This document shows positions 48,716-60,364 of a DNA stretch of 64,000 nucleotides, one piece after another. This DNA comes from Phoenix dactylifera. Taxonomy: Eukaryota; Streptophyta; Magnoliopsida; Arecales; Arecaceae. A program made the translations under genes and the position numbers. The stretch lies in NCBI RefSeq assembly GCF_009389715.1, contig NC_052399.1, positions 18,107,646 to 18,171,645 on the forward strand, in the 5' to 3' direction. The notes below the pieces were generated by a model. It was not told the DNA's origin and ran no database searches. It worked only from the letters and a program-made list of their open reading frames with translations. Each line of letters opens with the position of its first letter. Positions within the stretch are counted from its first letter, which is position 1.

Positions 48716-48881
48716 GCAAAAATAAATCTTTCCCACTCTATGTGCCAATGCAGAAAAGAAGTGTCGGCAAATAAAATTTTAACGCTTACATTGCTGATAC
48801 TTTTGCGATACTTTAAAAAGCGTCGGTAATAAAAATATAAAGTATATGCATTAAAAGGTATTGAATTTTTTTTTTCCAGTG
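48716..48881 (-). mobile_element. Possible fragment of a CACTA-type transposon end
   Basis: On the minus strand the segment begins CACTGGAAAAAAAAAATTC and contains ACCGACGCTTTTTAAAG and GCCGACACTTC words, resembling sub-terminal repeats of CACTA elements. Only one end is seen. It interrupts the decayed LINE between its RNase H and linker parts. Confidence 0.3.
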
Positions 48882-49145
48882 CGGGTACCAATGTAACCAA
48901 TCTCAACAGCTCAGTGCCGTGACTTATCAGCCTTGATGATGCTTGACGTGGCTTCATAGAATTCCTTTGCAAGACGTTGGGCATGGTGGCTGATTTCATA
49001 TGGATTACTTCATTTTCTTTTAAAGATGTGCTCATTTCTTACATTCCAAAGAATCCAGCCTGCATGACATATCAATGATGTATCAAAATTTGCCACTTGC
49101 TTGTCCGAACAACAATCAATCAGATCTTGCATTGAGTTAAAAGTG

Positions 49146-49493
49146 GACTCATTCCACACCTACTGAGGCTAGTCCTTGGCGGATGTCACATTTGGTGCTT
49201 TGATTCTAGAGAAGTCTCCTTGATTCCAAATTTTTTTTGCATGGTCGTTGACCCGGACTACTTTCCACCAATAGAATTTGACTCTCGGAGCGGCGGTTAC
49301 TTTCCGCTTCGATGGCTGTTGAATATGGTGGAAGGAGATCTCGTAACATTGTGCTTGTCACTTTCCAATTTTTTCTTCAAAATAATTTGTTTTCCAAATT
49401 TTTATTTAGAAAAGTGCAAAATGGGATTTGTGGTCACTGAAAATCTTTGAAAGTATATGGACTTTTCAATGTTGTATTTGTTAGTTAAATTGA
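49146..49493. other. Spacer before the second SINE
   Basis: No supported feature. A 76-codon plus-strand frame here lacks any recognised domain. Confidence 0.45.
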
Positions 49494-49501
49494 TCATTTC
49501 A

Positions 49502-49845
49502 ACCACCAAGATGGTAGTACGGTTGGAACGAGGCTAAGATTTCACTGAAATGGCCCAGGCTCGAAACGCATGAGCGTTGATTAAATGCGGAGACCGATGC
49601 CCTCCGTTTGGTTTGTCTGGTGGAGCCGCCATTTGGTCCGCTGGTACTGAGATAGTGCTGGGGTGACGTACTTACATGTGGAAGGAGTTACCAAGTTGGT
49701 GGGGCTCCTACGGGTCAGAAAGGGTATAAGTATATTGTCTATTCGTATCGGACATTTTCTGGTGAAGGGGGCCCAATAAGGATTCTGCTATGTGGGGTGG
49801 GGTTAATTCCCTCCCCCCTCCATCTTTCAGGTAAAAAAAAAGAGG
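49502..49845 (+). mobile_element. tRNA-derived SINE, copy 2
   Basis: Same family and orientation as the element at 19708-20049. Shared parts: ACCACCAAGRTGGTAGTA-like start, box B GGCTCGAAACG (49558-49568), GTTGATTAAAT, CGGATGCCC/CGATGCCC, GCTGGGGTGACGTAC, GAAGGGGGCCCA and CCCTCCCC, ending in an A tail (49833-49841). The flanks share tcatttca (49494-49501 and 49846-49853), a short target-site duplication. Box A is degenerate. It is more diverged from the first copy than a young insertion would be. Confidence 0.82.
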
Positions 49846-49853
49846 TCATTTCA

Positions 49854-52800
49854 GTGACCATAGCGCAATCCAAAATCAAACTGAATAGTATCAACTTGTT
49901 TGACTCTTTGCTAAGCTCATTGGCATAATCTATCATTTCCAAGCTTGTGTAGTTGATGTGTTATTCGGATGTAGAACTCGAGTATAGCATCTATTTCATT
50001 CATAAACTATAAATAACAGAAAAAAAAAGAAAATCATAAATGCTTGTACATCAACAAATATATGGGTTTATTGAATAATATTAGAATCCATATGCTGGAC
50101 TACTTGCTTTTTTATTTTATAGAGCTTTTTGTTAGATAAATTACAAGTCATCATTTCCAAGAGTAAGTATATATTTTTTAATGTAAAGTCGTTCTTTTAA
50201 ATCTAACATGGATTTTGTATTTGAATCATTTGAACTCTTATGGATTGCACCAATTAAATGTTCAACTTTATGTTAAAATATTTAATCACTATTTCAAAAT
50301 AATTTATTCTTGTTCCACAAATTTTTTCACTAGTTTTGTGGAGGTATGAGAATTTTTAGGAGCCTAGCTAGTAAATTAAACATTTGCTCCACAGATAATG
50401 CTCTACAATATTTTCTGAGAGAAAAAATACTTTATAAATATTTTTTTATATATAGTTTTTAATGTACTTGTTAAATTGAGGAAAATTAACAATATATTTT
50501 TCATTGATAAGCTTTATTTTTCATTCTTCTGCTAAGATCCTAAGCAAATTAGGAAGACACTTTTGGGTATAGTGGATAGTCACTTTTCATTTGATTATAA
50601 GTAATCAGCATCTATATTATATTTAATTGTAGCCTCAGACAAACAAATCATTATTCATCTGATGTTCTTTCCTTTTTTTTTACCATACCGGTGGGAATTC
50701 CATCAAAAGCATCAACACCATGAGTCCACATGATTTGCCAATTTACTATATGCTTAGATATCTTCTATCAAGTATACTTTATTATGATTGAGTTAACTTT
50801 ATTAGATCTGATTCAATTCCAATCTTCTCTTTTTTTTATTACCATTTTTTCTCAGTACATGCCAAAGGGCACTTTGGCTCTAAAATATCTCGAAACAATC
50901 TAATTATCTCATTAAATTAACGGATAAAAATCGTATTACTAATCTATATTCATAAATTGTTTTAAATTTTTGAAAAACACATCGAGAAGAATACCAACAA
51001 CGTTACGTCCCACGCCCCTTTACATACGGCGTAGTGGAAAATCATATAAAAACAGATAAAATATTTTTTTATTTTTATATGGACCTTATATCCCATTACT
51101 TCTTTTCTTTTTGGGATGTCCAATTACGTCAGCCGTTCGATCCCATCGTTGTTTCGATGAGCTCAACCGCTCGGACCGTCCGACCAGTGGCCCATGACGC
51201 GGACGAGACCACCGCACATAAAACCAAACAGTTACTGTCACCGTCGTGAATTGTTTACTTGTACTGCCGATAGGGTCCGATCCGACGACTAGAAATTCCA
51301 GTCCACCGTCTCATGTTGTACCGTGGTCGCTTTTGGACGGCTACTAACGAAGACTTGTCCCTTCCAAGTTCCGTTGCGGCGGGGCTCATCCGCACGCCGG
51401 GGAAATTAAGACCTATCATCTGGATTCGATACGAATTGAACCGGCCGGTTCGACTTAAAAAAATGGTATCGGTTCAGCCATCTTTGGATGATACGTGGTT
51501 ATTGGATCAAGAATCGTTTCAGTGTATTCGAATGCAGCGTTGTCGATTTGACTTCATTTCTTTATTCAACGTTTTATTTTTTTAGTGACGTCATCCCAGG
51601 GATGGAATTTTTTTTTTGGTGCAAGGGATGGAATTTTTCGAGCGGGGACAATAGCACGAGGACGGCGGATGAGACGAAGAGGGCCCCACCCTTGAGCCCC
51701 GGATCGCGTACCGACGCACGGTGAACAACCAATCTGCACCAATCGTTTGACGAACCTTCTATCTGTATGGACCCCACTGCCAGCTGGCAGCATTTAGTCG
51801 CCACCTTAGGTTGGACCATCCTTTGCGTCGTTTGGTGCTGCTTGCCAGACTGGCACAGCAAGGCGGGTCCGCACAGGATACTGATTTAGGGTTAGCTATA
51901 AATGGAGGGCTCTGATTTGTTCAGCCCATGTCGCCGGGGGTGGGGGTGGGGGTACAAATTCGGGTGGTGGCTGGTTAGAGCAGAAAAACTGCACCCAGTT
52001 GGTGAAATAAAAGCAGGTTATTTGTTATATTTGCCTCCCTGTGCAAAAAAACTTGTACAACATTTGTACAAGTTAAACATTCGACGCTGCACGTGATTTA
52101 TTGATGGGATTTTTTTTCAGAATTGAAAAATAAAAAACTGGGCCATCTTTTTTTATTTTGTATATATATAAAGCCGAACCGTCTTTCACGTCAGCAGCAG
52201 CAGTTTCAATTTGAATCAAAGCACGAAAGGTGTACTGAAATGGGCCTGTCTGAATGATGGCATAGCTTGTCCGTTAATTGAACGTGTACTGAAATTTGAG
52301 TTTACATTGCTATATGAGTTCTTTTCTAATAGAAAGTGTCCATAGACAAGAGTACACGATACAAATAGGTCTCTTTCAACTGTTCCTATCTCCTCAATCT
52401 TGCTTAAGGCAGGGTTCGGTTGATCAATGCAACCGTCAAAATAAAAAAAAATTTATGAGATGGTTTTCACATTCTAAGAACTCTACGGATAAAAATTCAA
52501 AAGCCAAAAATTACACGCAGGAGATTTGCGTTACGTAAGCTACATTCAACACCGGATTCCTGCCTCTCAAGACCTAACCTCTCGCTTTCTCTCTCTCCTT
52601 TTACCGCTGACTTCCGCCTGATGGCCGACAAAGCTACAAGTCACAAGAGAAGAAGCAAAAAAAAAAAAAAAAAACTAGCGGGTGAAGGTGGGGTGGGGGA
52701 GCTCTGTTTTTCCTCTCAGTTTTTCGCCCCAGATATGCAAGCGATTCCATTCCCCTCCCGCCCAGGTTTTCTCTCCGCTCTCTCTCCCGCCGCGTTTCTC

Positions 52801-53295
52801 TCGTCCGTCACGTGGCGACTCTCCTCTCACATTAATTTTTCCTCGTTGCCTTCACTCTTCTTAGTTTTATTTACTTCCGTCAATAACGCTTCCTCTCCCT
52901 CGCTGTGTACGATTCCCTGAATAAATGATTGCGTTCATTGCCTCTCACTTGCGCCGGATGCCGTTCCCGAGTTCGGTCGGAATACTCTTCACTTGCGTCG
53001 CCGCGACGCCTCTTCTACCCCTTTAACCAACAACGAAGAATTCTCCTTCCAAGGCTCCGGTATTCTCTCTCTCCCTAGACTCCAACTTCGGACGGCCACA
53101 CCGTGCAGCGAAAGGGAAAAGAAAGAAAGAAAGAAAGTTCAAAAATTTGAATCTCTCTTTCACTACAGTGGCGGCACTGCAGTTAAAGCTGCCGCTCCAG
53201 CTTTCTTTTTTGATCTTTTCTTTTCTTTTATATATATATATTGAAGGAAAAGAAAATAATGTTACAGGCTTGAGGAGTCGGTCGCTTGATCTGAA
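49854..53295. other. Intergenic region and upstream region of the receptor-like kinase
   Basis: Up to about 51.0 kb it is very AT-rich without a supported feature. From 51.1 to 51.9 kb it is GC-richer and contains TGACGTCA (51586-51593), the palindromic core bound by bZIP factors. 52.55-53.25 kb is pyrimidine-rich, with a TATATATATATA run at about 53229-53241 upstream of the start codon. No other gene is supported. Confidence 0.45.
53229..53241 (+). promoter_or_regulatory. TATA-like run upstream of the receptor-like kinase gene
   Basis: A TATATATATATA run lies about 55 bases before the start codon. If it is the TATA box, the leader would be only about 25-35 bases. A more distant start site in the pyrimidine-rich stretch is equally possible. 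Confidence 0.25.
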
Positions 53296-56200
53296 ATGAA
53301 GTATAGGAGAGGAATGGAGGCTAAGGTGGTAGTTTCAGCGATTGTATTGTTGTGGTCGGCGGCGATTGTCGGGCGAGGAACCGCCGAGCCGGTGGAGGAC
53401 AAGCAGAGACTGCTGGATTTCATCAAGAGGCTCCCTCCCCGGCGCGCCCTCAACTGGAGCCCCTTCACCTCGGCGTGCGACAGCTGGCGGGGCGTCGCAT
53501 GCAGCGGCGACCGGGCCCGCGTGGTGGCCGTCCGATTGCCTGGCGTCGGATTCAACGGCTCGATCCCGCCCGACACCCTCGGCCGCCTCACCGCGCTCGA
53601 GGTCCTGAGCCTCCGCTCCAACGGCCTCACCGGCCCCTTCCCCGCCGACTTCGCCAACCTCACCGCCCTCACCGGCCTCCACCTCCAGCTCAACGGCTTC
53701 TCCGGCCCCCTGCCGTCCGATCTCTCCGCCCTCAAGAATCTGACGGTCCTCGACCTCTCTTTCAATGCCTTCAACGGCTCCATCCCGGCCTCCTTCTCCA
53801 ATCTCACCCAGCTCACCGCCTTGAATCTCTCCAACAACTCCTTTTCCGGCGAGATCCCGGATCTCTACCTCCCGAATCTCCAGCTCCTCAATCTCTCCAA
53901 CAACCACCTCAACGGCAGCATCCCCAGATCTCTGAAAAAGTTCCCGAATTCCTCTTTCTCCGGGAACGATCTCTCCCCGAAAATTACTCCACCGCCACCG
54001 CCGCCTCCTTCTTCCCCTCCCCCTTCGCCGCCGCCGCCGCCGCCGCTTCCGAGAACAGGAGCTGCCCACAAGCCCAGCGAGTCGGCGGTTCTCGCAATCA
54101 TCATCGGCGGCTCTGCTGTAATCTTTGTGGGGATTGCGCTCTTTCTTTACGTCTGTTGCTCCAAGAGGGATGCTGATGGCGTGGTCTCCGGGAAGGGATC
54201 GAAGGGAGATCGCTCGCCGGAGAAGGCCATGGCCGGGCGCCAGGACGAGATCAACCGCTTGGTGTTCTTCGAGGGGTGTACCTTCGCCTTTGACTTGGAG
54301 GATCTGCTGAGGGCTTCGGCCGAGGTGCTGGGGAAGGGCACCTTCGGGACGGCCTACAAGGCAGCGCTGGAGGATGCGACGACGGTGGTGGTGAAGAGGC
54401 TCAAGGAGATCGGGGTCGGGAAGAAGGAGTTCGAGCAGCAGATGGAGGTGGTGGGGGGCATCAAGCACGACAATGTGGTGGAGCTGCGGGCATATTACTA
54501 CTCCAAGGATGAGAAGCTCATGGTCTACGACTACTTCAGCCATGGGAGTGTGGCTTCCTTGTTACATGGTATGCTGCTCTGTTCTTGCTATTATTTTTTT
54601 ATTGCCTTCCCTTAGAATAATAACGCGATAGAGAGAAAAGTACAATGTATATAAATTTAAGGGGTTGACTGATTCTAATCTCGCTCTTTCTTATAGTTGT
54701 TTGTTGTGGTGCTTTTTTTCTCCTTGATTAATTTGTTTGCATGAGACCGATTTATGTGTAGTCTCTCTACTCGATGGCACTACACACTGCTGAACGTTCA
54801 ATACATGCGCTATTTGTTTGTGCTTTGATTTGCGATCATGCTATAATTTGCTCCTGGGCTTCGTATATCAAATGTGATGCTGATACTTATGCTGTCACTG
54901 CACTTGTAGTGTGCTTGTTTGCTATTTGCTTATGCTTTTGATGTTTAAGGTGGCATGCTTGATTTTTAGGTATCTCAGGATGCATGAGCAGCAATTTTTT
55001 TTTTCTTTTGCTGTTATATTTCATTAATTATCTTTTTGTTTGGAAACTAATTTTTGGATGTTGATTATTCGTATGTTGCTGTCAAGGCCTCAAAAAGGAG
55101 GATGGTAATATTGCAGCTCTTATTGTACACTTGGGGACTTTAATGGCTTAACGGTTAAAACCTCAAATGGTTGCATGTCCATCTCTTGTCTATAGTTATT
55201 TGAGTGACTCGTAGTTGAAACAATGAAGCTATCGTACTGATAACTTGATGACTAATTTTTGCTTGCAGTTTTCAATTCTATTATGTTACATGGTGCTGTT
55301 TCTGGAGTTTGGTTTTTGGGTGGTTGTTAATTCATGGTAGCTTATCTCTGGATTGGTGAACTGTGTCAGTGCACATTTACCTGTAATTTAATGCAAATAA
55401 ACCCAAGGAGCTGCTTATTTTCTCTTTATCTGAATATCTACATATTATAAAACATATTAACATAGGCAGGTTGTTGGACCTCCCATCATTATTCCATAAT
55501 GTCATGCAGTCAGGGACACATAAACATGCACAATTATATAAACAAATAACAAAGCTGTATGCTTTAAGAATGATTCATGCTAACTGGTGTTGAAGATGTA
55601 CAATAAAGGTCGATTTTTTTTTTTTAAAAAAAAAGAACAATGTGGATTACCTTGATAAGTTAGGAAAAAATTAAATTCCTTTAAAACAAAATCAACACAG
55701 GGCAATACACAGCGGTTCAAATTACACTGAAAAGAAATAATTTCCTAGCAAAACTGGAAGTGGAACTTGCATGCATGGACTTTGTTTATGCTTCTATGAT
55801 TGCTGAATTTGAACATATACAGTCTTAAGCACCAAATTAGACATCAAAATGTTAGTAAATGAAGTTATCACACTTCAGAGAAATTGATTAAAAGACTTGT
55901 TGCGTTTAGCTAGCTGTCCTTTTGTGGTAGTCATAGTATGAGGTCTATTACATTTTTTCTTACAATACTCATGACCTGACAACTTCTTGACACCTTCATG
56001 TCCACCAAAGATTGTATCTGAGATGTATGGATTCACCTTTATTTTTCAAGATGTAATTTGATGAAATTTGACAATGTGGCATATAAATTGTTACCGATTC
56101 TTGTCCAAGGCAACATAAAGAAAGAGAATGACCTTCATTGGAAACCTAGAAGATCAGTTCACTGGTATAGGTCTTACTTGTTACACTGTTTCAATTAACG

Positions 56201-58925
56201 CTTGTAGAGAAAAAACCAAGTTTATGAAAAGTTTCTTCGAGTTAAAAAAAAAGGAAAAAAAAACTTTAAAACCCTGTACAATGATCATATCTCTTAACAT
56301 TGCAGTTAATTGGCAATATGAAAGCTAGATCAATGCTCTGTATAGAAATGCACATGGGAGAATTACAAAGATCTCGCCATGGGAGTTCATGTTTTGCGGT
56401 CATGATGCTCTATCAATTTGCAAAACATTATGGATATCCAGTGAAATTTTATAAGTAATTTATTTTTAATTACTTTTAATTCTATCAATAATTACTTTTT
56501 TGATTAAAATTTTTCTTGTTGAACATCTCTGTTATTATGATTGTCAATGGTCTCTAATCTATTCCTCTCTCAGATATATCAGTTCCAGCATATTTGCTAC
56601 TTGTCCTGATTCCTTTCGCTATATTGTTATCTTTCAAACCAACCTGGTTAATCCTGAATTCTGGTTCACTGACCATAATTAGTTAAATTTATTTTTGATG
56701 TTGAATATGAGCTTCTTGCTGGACTTTTAGAAAGGTTGTACAATGTGTTTTGTTGTGTACATTATAATTATATGATGAAGTACCCTGCAGTTGAGCACTA
56801 TAGCATCAGAATTCTTAAATCTAGAATATGGTAATACTGATTCAGAGTTTGACGATATATGTTTTTGTTCTACAATGTGTATATAAACTGTATCGAGTAT
56901 TCGCTAGTAAAGCCAAATATGTATGTTCTAATGTATTAGATTTTTATTTTAAAAAATCTTGTAATGCAGGCTCAACATATACATGTAGTTGTTGCCGACA
57001 TTTTGTAGGTAAAGCCTACTGCTTAGTAAAACAAATGTAGGATATGGTAATAAGAGTCCAACTTAAAATAAATTGTATCTCCATTCACGATTTCTGGCAC
57101 GATATCTGTCAAATGCTTCCAACTCATTAGGAAAATCATTAATTCTGATTTAACTTGTCTCTTGGGACAAGCTAACTTGCCATCTGCTGCGCACCCATCA
57201 AATACTTCATTCTCCATTTGAATGTTACTGCAGGGCGTATGTAGCTTTTTTATTTTACATATCTTTTTGGTATCAAGCTCCGCAGCTTTTCTAGGCAGAA
57301 AGGGGAAAAAAAAGATCTCCCAGTGGCTGATAGTAGACACTGGTTTTTTTACCTCCTCTCTCTCTCACACACGCACGCACACACGCACGCACACATGCAT
57401 GCAGAAAGGACACACCCTTCAATTAGTCTCTTAAGAGTCTCCAAAAGGAACAGCCCCCAGTACCAAGACAAAAGATCATCAGGAAGATCAGAGGTACAAA
57501 TCATCTTTTGCTGTAAGGAGCAAGCCAAGCCAGCCTTATGGTTGGCAGTTTAATTATGTTATTGATTTTTTTTAGGAGAACCTTCTTGATATTTATGTGA
57601 AGCCTTGAACGTCTTGAACTGACCCCCATACTCTTTACATCAGGGCCCAGGAGTCTTATACTTGTTTTGTCTATTATAGGCCTATTAAAAAATATTGCAG
57701 TTCTTGCTGCAAACCACAAACAAAATGTTTATTAGAACTTAACAATGCAAAGAAGCTAGATATTGTCCTTATATTTTATGGTTCTAGTATGAGATATTAT
57801 ACATTACACCTCTATGTCCAGAAGTGATTAGTGACCTTAGTACACATGCTCGGTTGGAAGATCATCTACCATGTATCCACCGCATTTTTAAAATGAATGC
57901 TAGAAAAGAACATTCATGCGTTGCTTATAGTTTGGGTATCGTTCCCTTTATTGCTAGGAATTTCAATTACAAATACTTGCAGCCACTGCATTAGAAGACT
58001 ATGTTCTCTAGTTAGTTTTACAGGGTGCAAACTTTTTAAGAATTTAGCACGTTTAGATATTAAACTTGCATTGCAGTCTGGTTGCTGGCTCATTTATCAG
58101 GAGGCTTCCATGTAATACAGTAGTTAGTTTCTTTCAGTTGAGTGAACTGAAAGCTTCATGTCTTGATCAACAACTGATTCAAACAAAAAAACTGCAAAAT
58201 CTACGCATGTAATTGTATGTATTTTCTGAATAGTCATGTTTTATATTGATCATTTACTCTATTGTTCTGCAGGGAAAAGAGGGGAAGACAGGCCACCTTT
58301 AGATTGGGAAACTAGAATAAAGGTAGCCATTGGAGCGGCAAGAGGAATTGCACACATCCATACCGAGAACAATGGCAAACTTGTTCACGGGAACATAAAA
58401 TCATCCAATGTCTTCCTCAACAACCAGCAATATGGCTGTGTCTCTGACCTTGGGCTGGCATCTCTGATGAACCCAATGATTCCTCCTGTGTCCCGAACTG
58501 CAGGGTACCGTGCACCTGAGGTGGTCGACCTACGGAAAGCATCGCAAGCTTCAGATGTCTACAGTTTTGGTGTGCTCGTTTTGGAACTTCTCACGGGGAA
58601 GTCCCCGATCCAAATAATAGGCGGCGGTGATGAGGTGGTCCACCTAGTAAGGTGGGTTCAGTCAGTGGTCCGTGAGGAGTGGACTGCAGAGGTGTTTGAT
58701 GTTGAGCTGATGAGGTATCCAAATATAGAGGAGGAGTTGGTGGAGATGCTTCAGATCGCAATGACTTGTGTGGTGAGGATGCCTGAGCAAAGGCCCAAGA
58801 TGTCAGAGGTAGTGAGGATGATCGAAGATGTCAGAAGGTTCGATACCGGGAACCGGCCTTCATCGGAGGGCTCAACGCCACCACCAGCACAGGTTATAGC
58901 AGAAACCCCAGCCACCCCCCAGTGA
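53296..58925 (+). CDS. LRR receptor-like kinase, probable inactive kinase (At4g23740-like)
   Basis: Two exons: 53296-54568 and 58273-58925 (donor TTACATG/GTATGC, acceptor TTCTGCAG/GGAAAAG, phase 1), 641 aa. Order: signal peptide (about 1-30), LRR N-terminal cap with CDSWRGVAC (61-69), about five leucine-rich repeats (75-215), a proline-rich hinge (about 231-253), transmembrane helix ([20 protein letters not shown], about 266-285), then kinase from about 333. The glycine loop [11 protein letters not shown] and the ATP-site lysine (VVVKRLKE) are present. The catalytic loop is HGN (463-465) instead of HRD, and DFG is DLG (483-485), so catalysis is unlikely. This matches plant LRR-III pseudokinases such as At4g23740. 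The gene structure, with an intron just after SLLHG, is usual for the subfamily. Start at [18 protein letters not shown] at 53314 is an alternative. Confidence 0.93.
54569..58272 (+). other. 3.7-kb intron of the receptor-like pseudokinase gene
   Basis: AT-rich sequence with homopolymer runs (for example T/A near 55,615-55,632) and a (CA/CG)n tract at about 57365-57396. No internal gene or clear mobile element is seen. The intron is unusually long for this subfamily, which suggests old insertions that are no longer recognisable. Confidence 0.6.
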
Positions 58926-60130
58926 AGCTGTTACTGTTTTGAGAGCTTACCGTATTGTTTTGATTCGTCCCTCCAGGCTTGCCGCATGGCCTGATTGGTA
59001 GAAAGGTCATTGCATGTTGTAGCATTTGGTCCAACTTTTTTTTTTTTTAATCTTCCATCTTGATACCTTGTTTAGGATTAACTTAATGCAGGGGACGTTG
59101 TAGTTTTTAAGGTTCAGTGACGAAAAGGGTCATGCCTTGATCAGAGATGGGTCTGGCAGTAAGTCGTTTGGCCCTGCAACTATTGGAATGCTTCCTCTCA
59201 ACGCAAAGGTTGAGACTGAAACAATTGGTCCTCTCTTTCGACCAAACAAATTATTTAGTCCCGGTTTTCCATTTGACCGGGCTGTCTTAATTTTTGATTA
59301 TCTTATTTTTATACTATTGAATTTTATGCTTACATTTTTCAAATACAGTAGGAGTGGAGAAATTGACTAGCCAAGACGGATGACAGTTGCAATTACAGTT
59401 AGATCTGGTTGAGCAATTTTGGATTTTGTCCACCCATGGAAACTTAACCAAGCGGGGACGGTAATCATACATCTGTTGAGAACCACCTGTAACCGTACAA
59501 AAGCCTGTTTAAGAGTGTAAACTGAATCCAAATGCTATCGACTTGCCTTCTTGCAAGCCTTGTCATGATACCTCTACTGCAGCAATTCATTGAGCAACTT
59601 AACAATGAGACGTGGATGAAAAGTGTGCGTAATCTACTTACCCAAAAAAATGTGCGAAATCTAAGCATATCATATTGCTGCTCCTGCATGATGATACAAC
59701 TCTTTTCTTGCCAATAGAAGGTACTGGTGAATCTTGAAGAACAACTTAAATGCATATTGAAGTCTTCAAACAGATGCGTGAAGTCCCATATTTACCAATT
59801 CAAGAAAACCACACTAAATTTCAGAGGTTCTCTTGGTAGCATTTTATGATAGATAACAACTTTGTCCGCAAATAGAGGTTTTTAAATACCCGTAGAAATG
59901 GAAGATTTTTGAGCTTTGGCAACTGAGCTGTCTGCTTCCTCCAGTATGTACCACACAAAGAACCAATTCTCGTGACAGATTTTATCATCGTTCAATTGTA
60001 ATTAGAATATTGAAACTTACCAATGAATTTAAGAAAAGATTTCACCAAAACAAAGTCTCAACATTCACCATCACAGTGCATTCCCTCATAAATACTCATC
60101 ATCATCATAACCATTAGTCTAGCATAATAT
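58926..60130. other. 3' flank of the receptor-like pseudokinase gene
   Basis: Contains the 3' untranslated region and intergenic DNA. No supported gene. The short frame at 59137-59370 lacks any recognised domain. Confidence 0.45.
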
Positions 60131-60364
60131 TAAGGGTTTGTTTGGATAATCCAGCAGATTTGGGCTAGATTTTCTGCTAGATTCGTTGATTGGGCAGCCT
60201 ATTAAGCATGGTTTGTCTCAATCCAACGTTCTCCTAATCCGATCTTGCAGGAGAGGAGAAAAAACCCATGTTCCAATTTTTTTAACTTCCCACAGACCAA
60301 CAGGCCTACAGATTGCTGGTTGGATGGACTAACAAGCTTGATTTATGAGGGTACGTATTTTCTA

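Larger units (their letters stand above)
47286..49145 (-). pseudogene. Decayed LINE ORF2 remnant split by later insertions
   Basis: The plus strand starts with a poly(T) stretch (47287-47295), as expected of a LINE tail on the minus strand. Then comes an RNase H end (YVFREANQPIERLANFG in the frame 47376-47636) and, near 47,800-47,830, the domain start (KVNFNTPWK on the minus strand). After the fold-back element, 48,890-49,145 reads WNESTFNSMQDL and WILWNVRNEHIFKRK, typical of the zf-RVT to RNase H linker of plant LINEs. Stops and frame changes are many. The order along the minus strand is right for one element broken by insertions. Confidence 0.7.

Noticed and set aside
53335-54543. 402-codon open frame on the minus strand across the receptor-like kinase exon
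   Set aside because: It is an antisense shadow of the GC-rich LRR/kinase exon. Its residues are the low-complexity E/V/G-rich pattern expected from reading leucine-rich repeats backwards, and no domain is recognisable.
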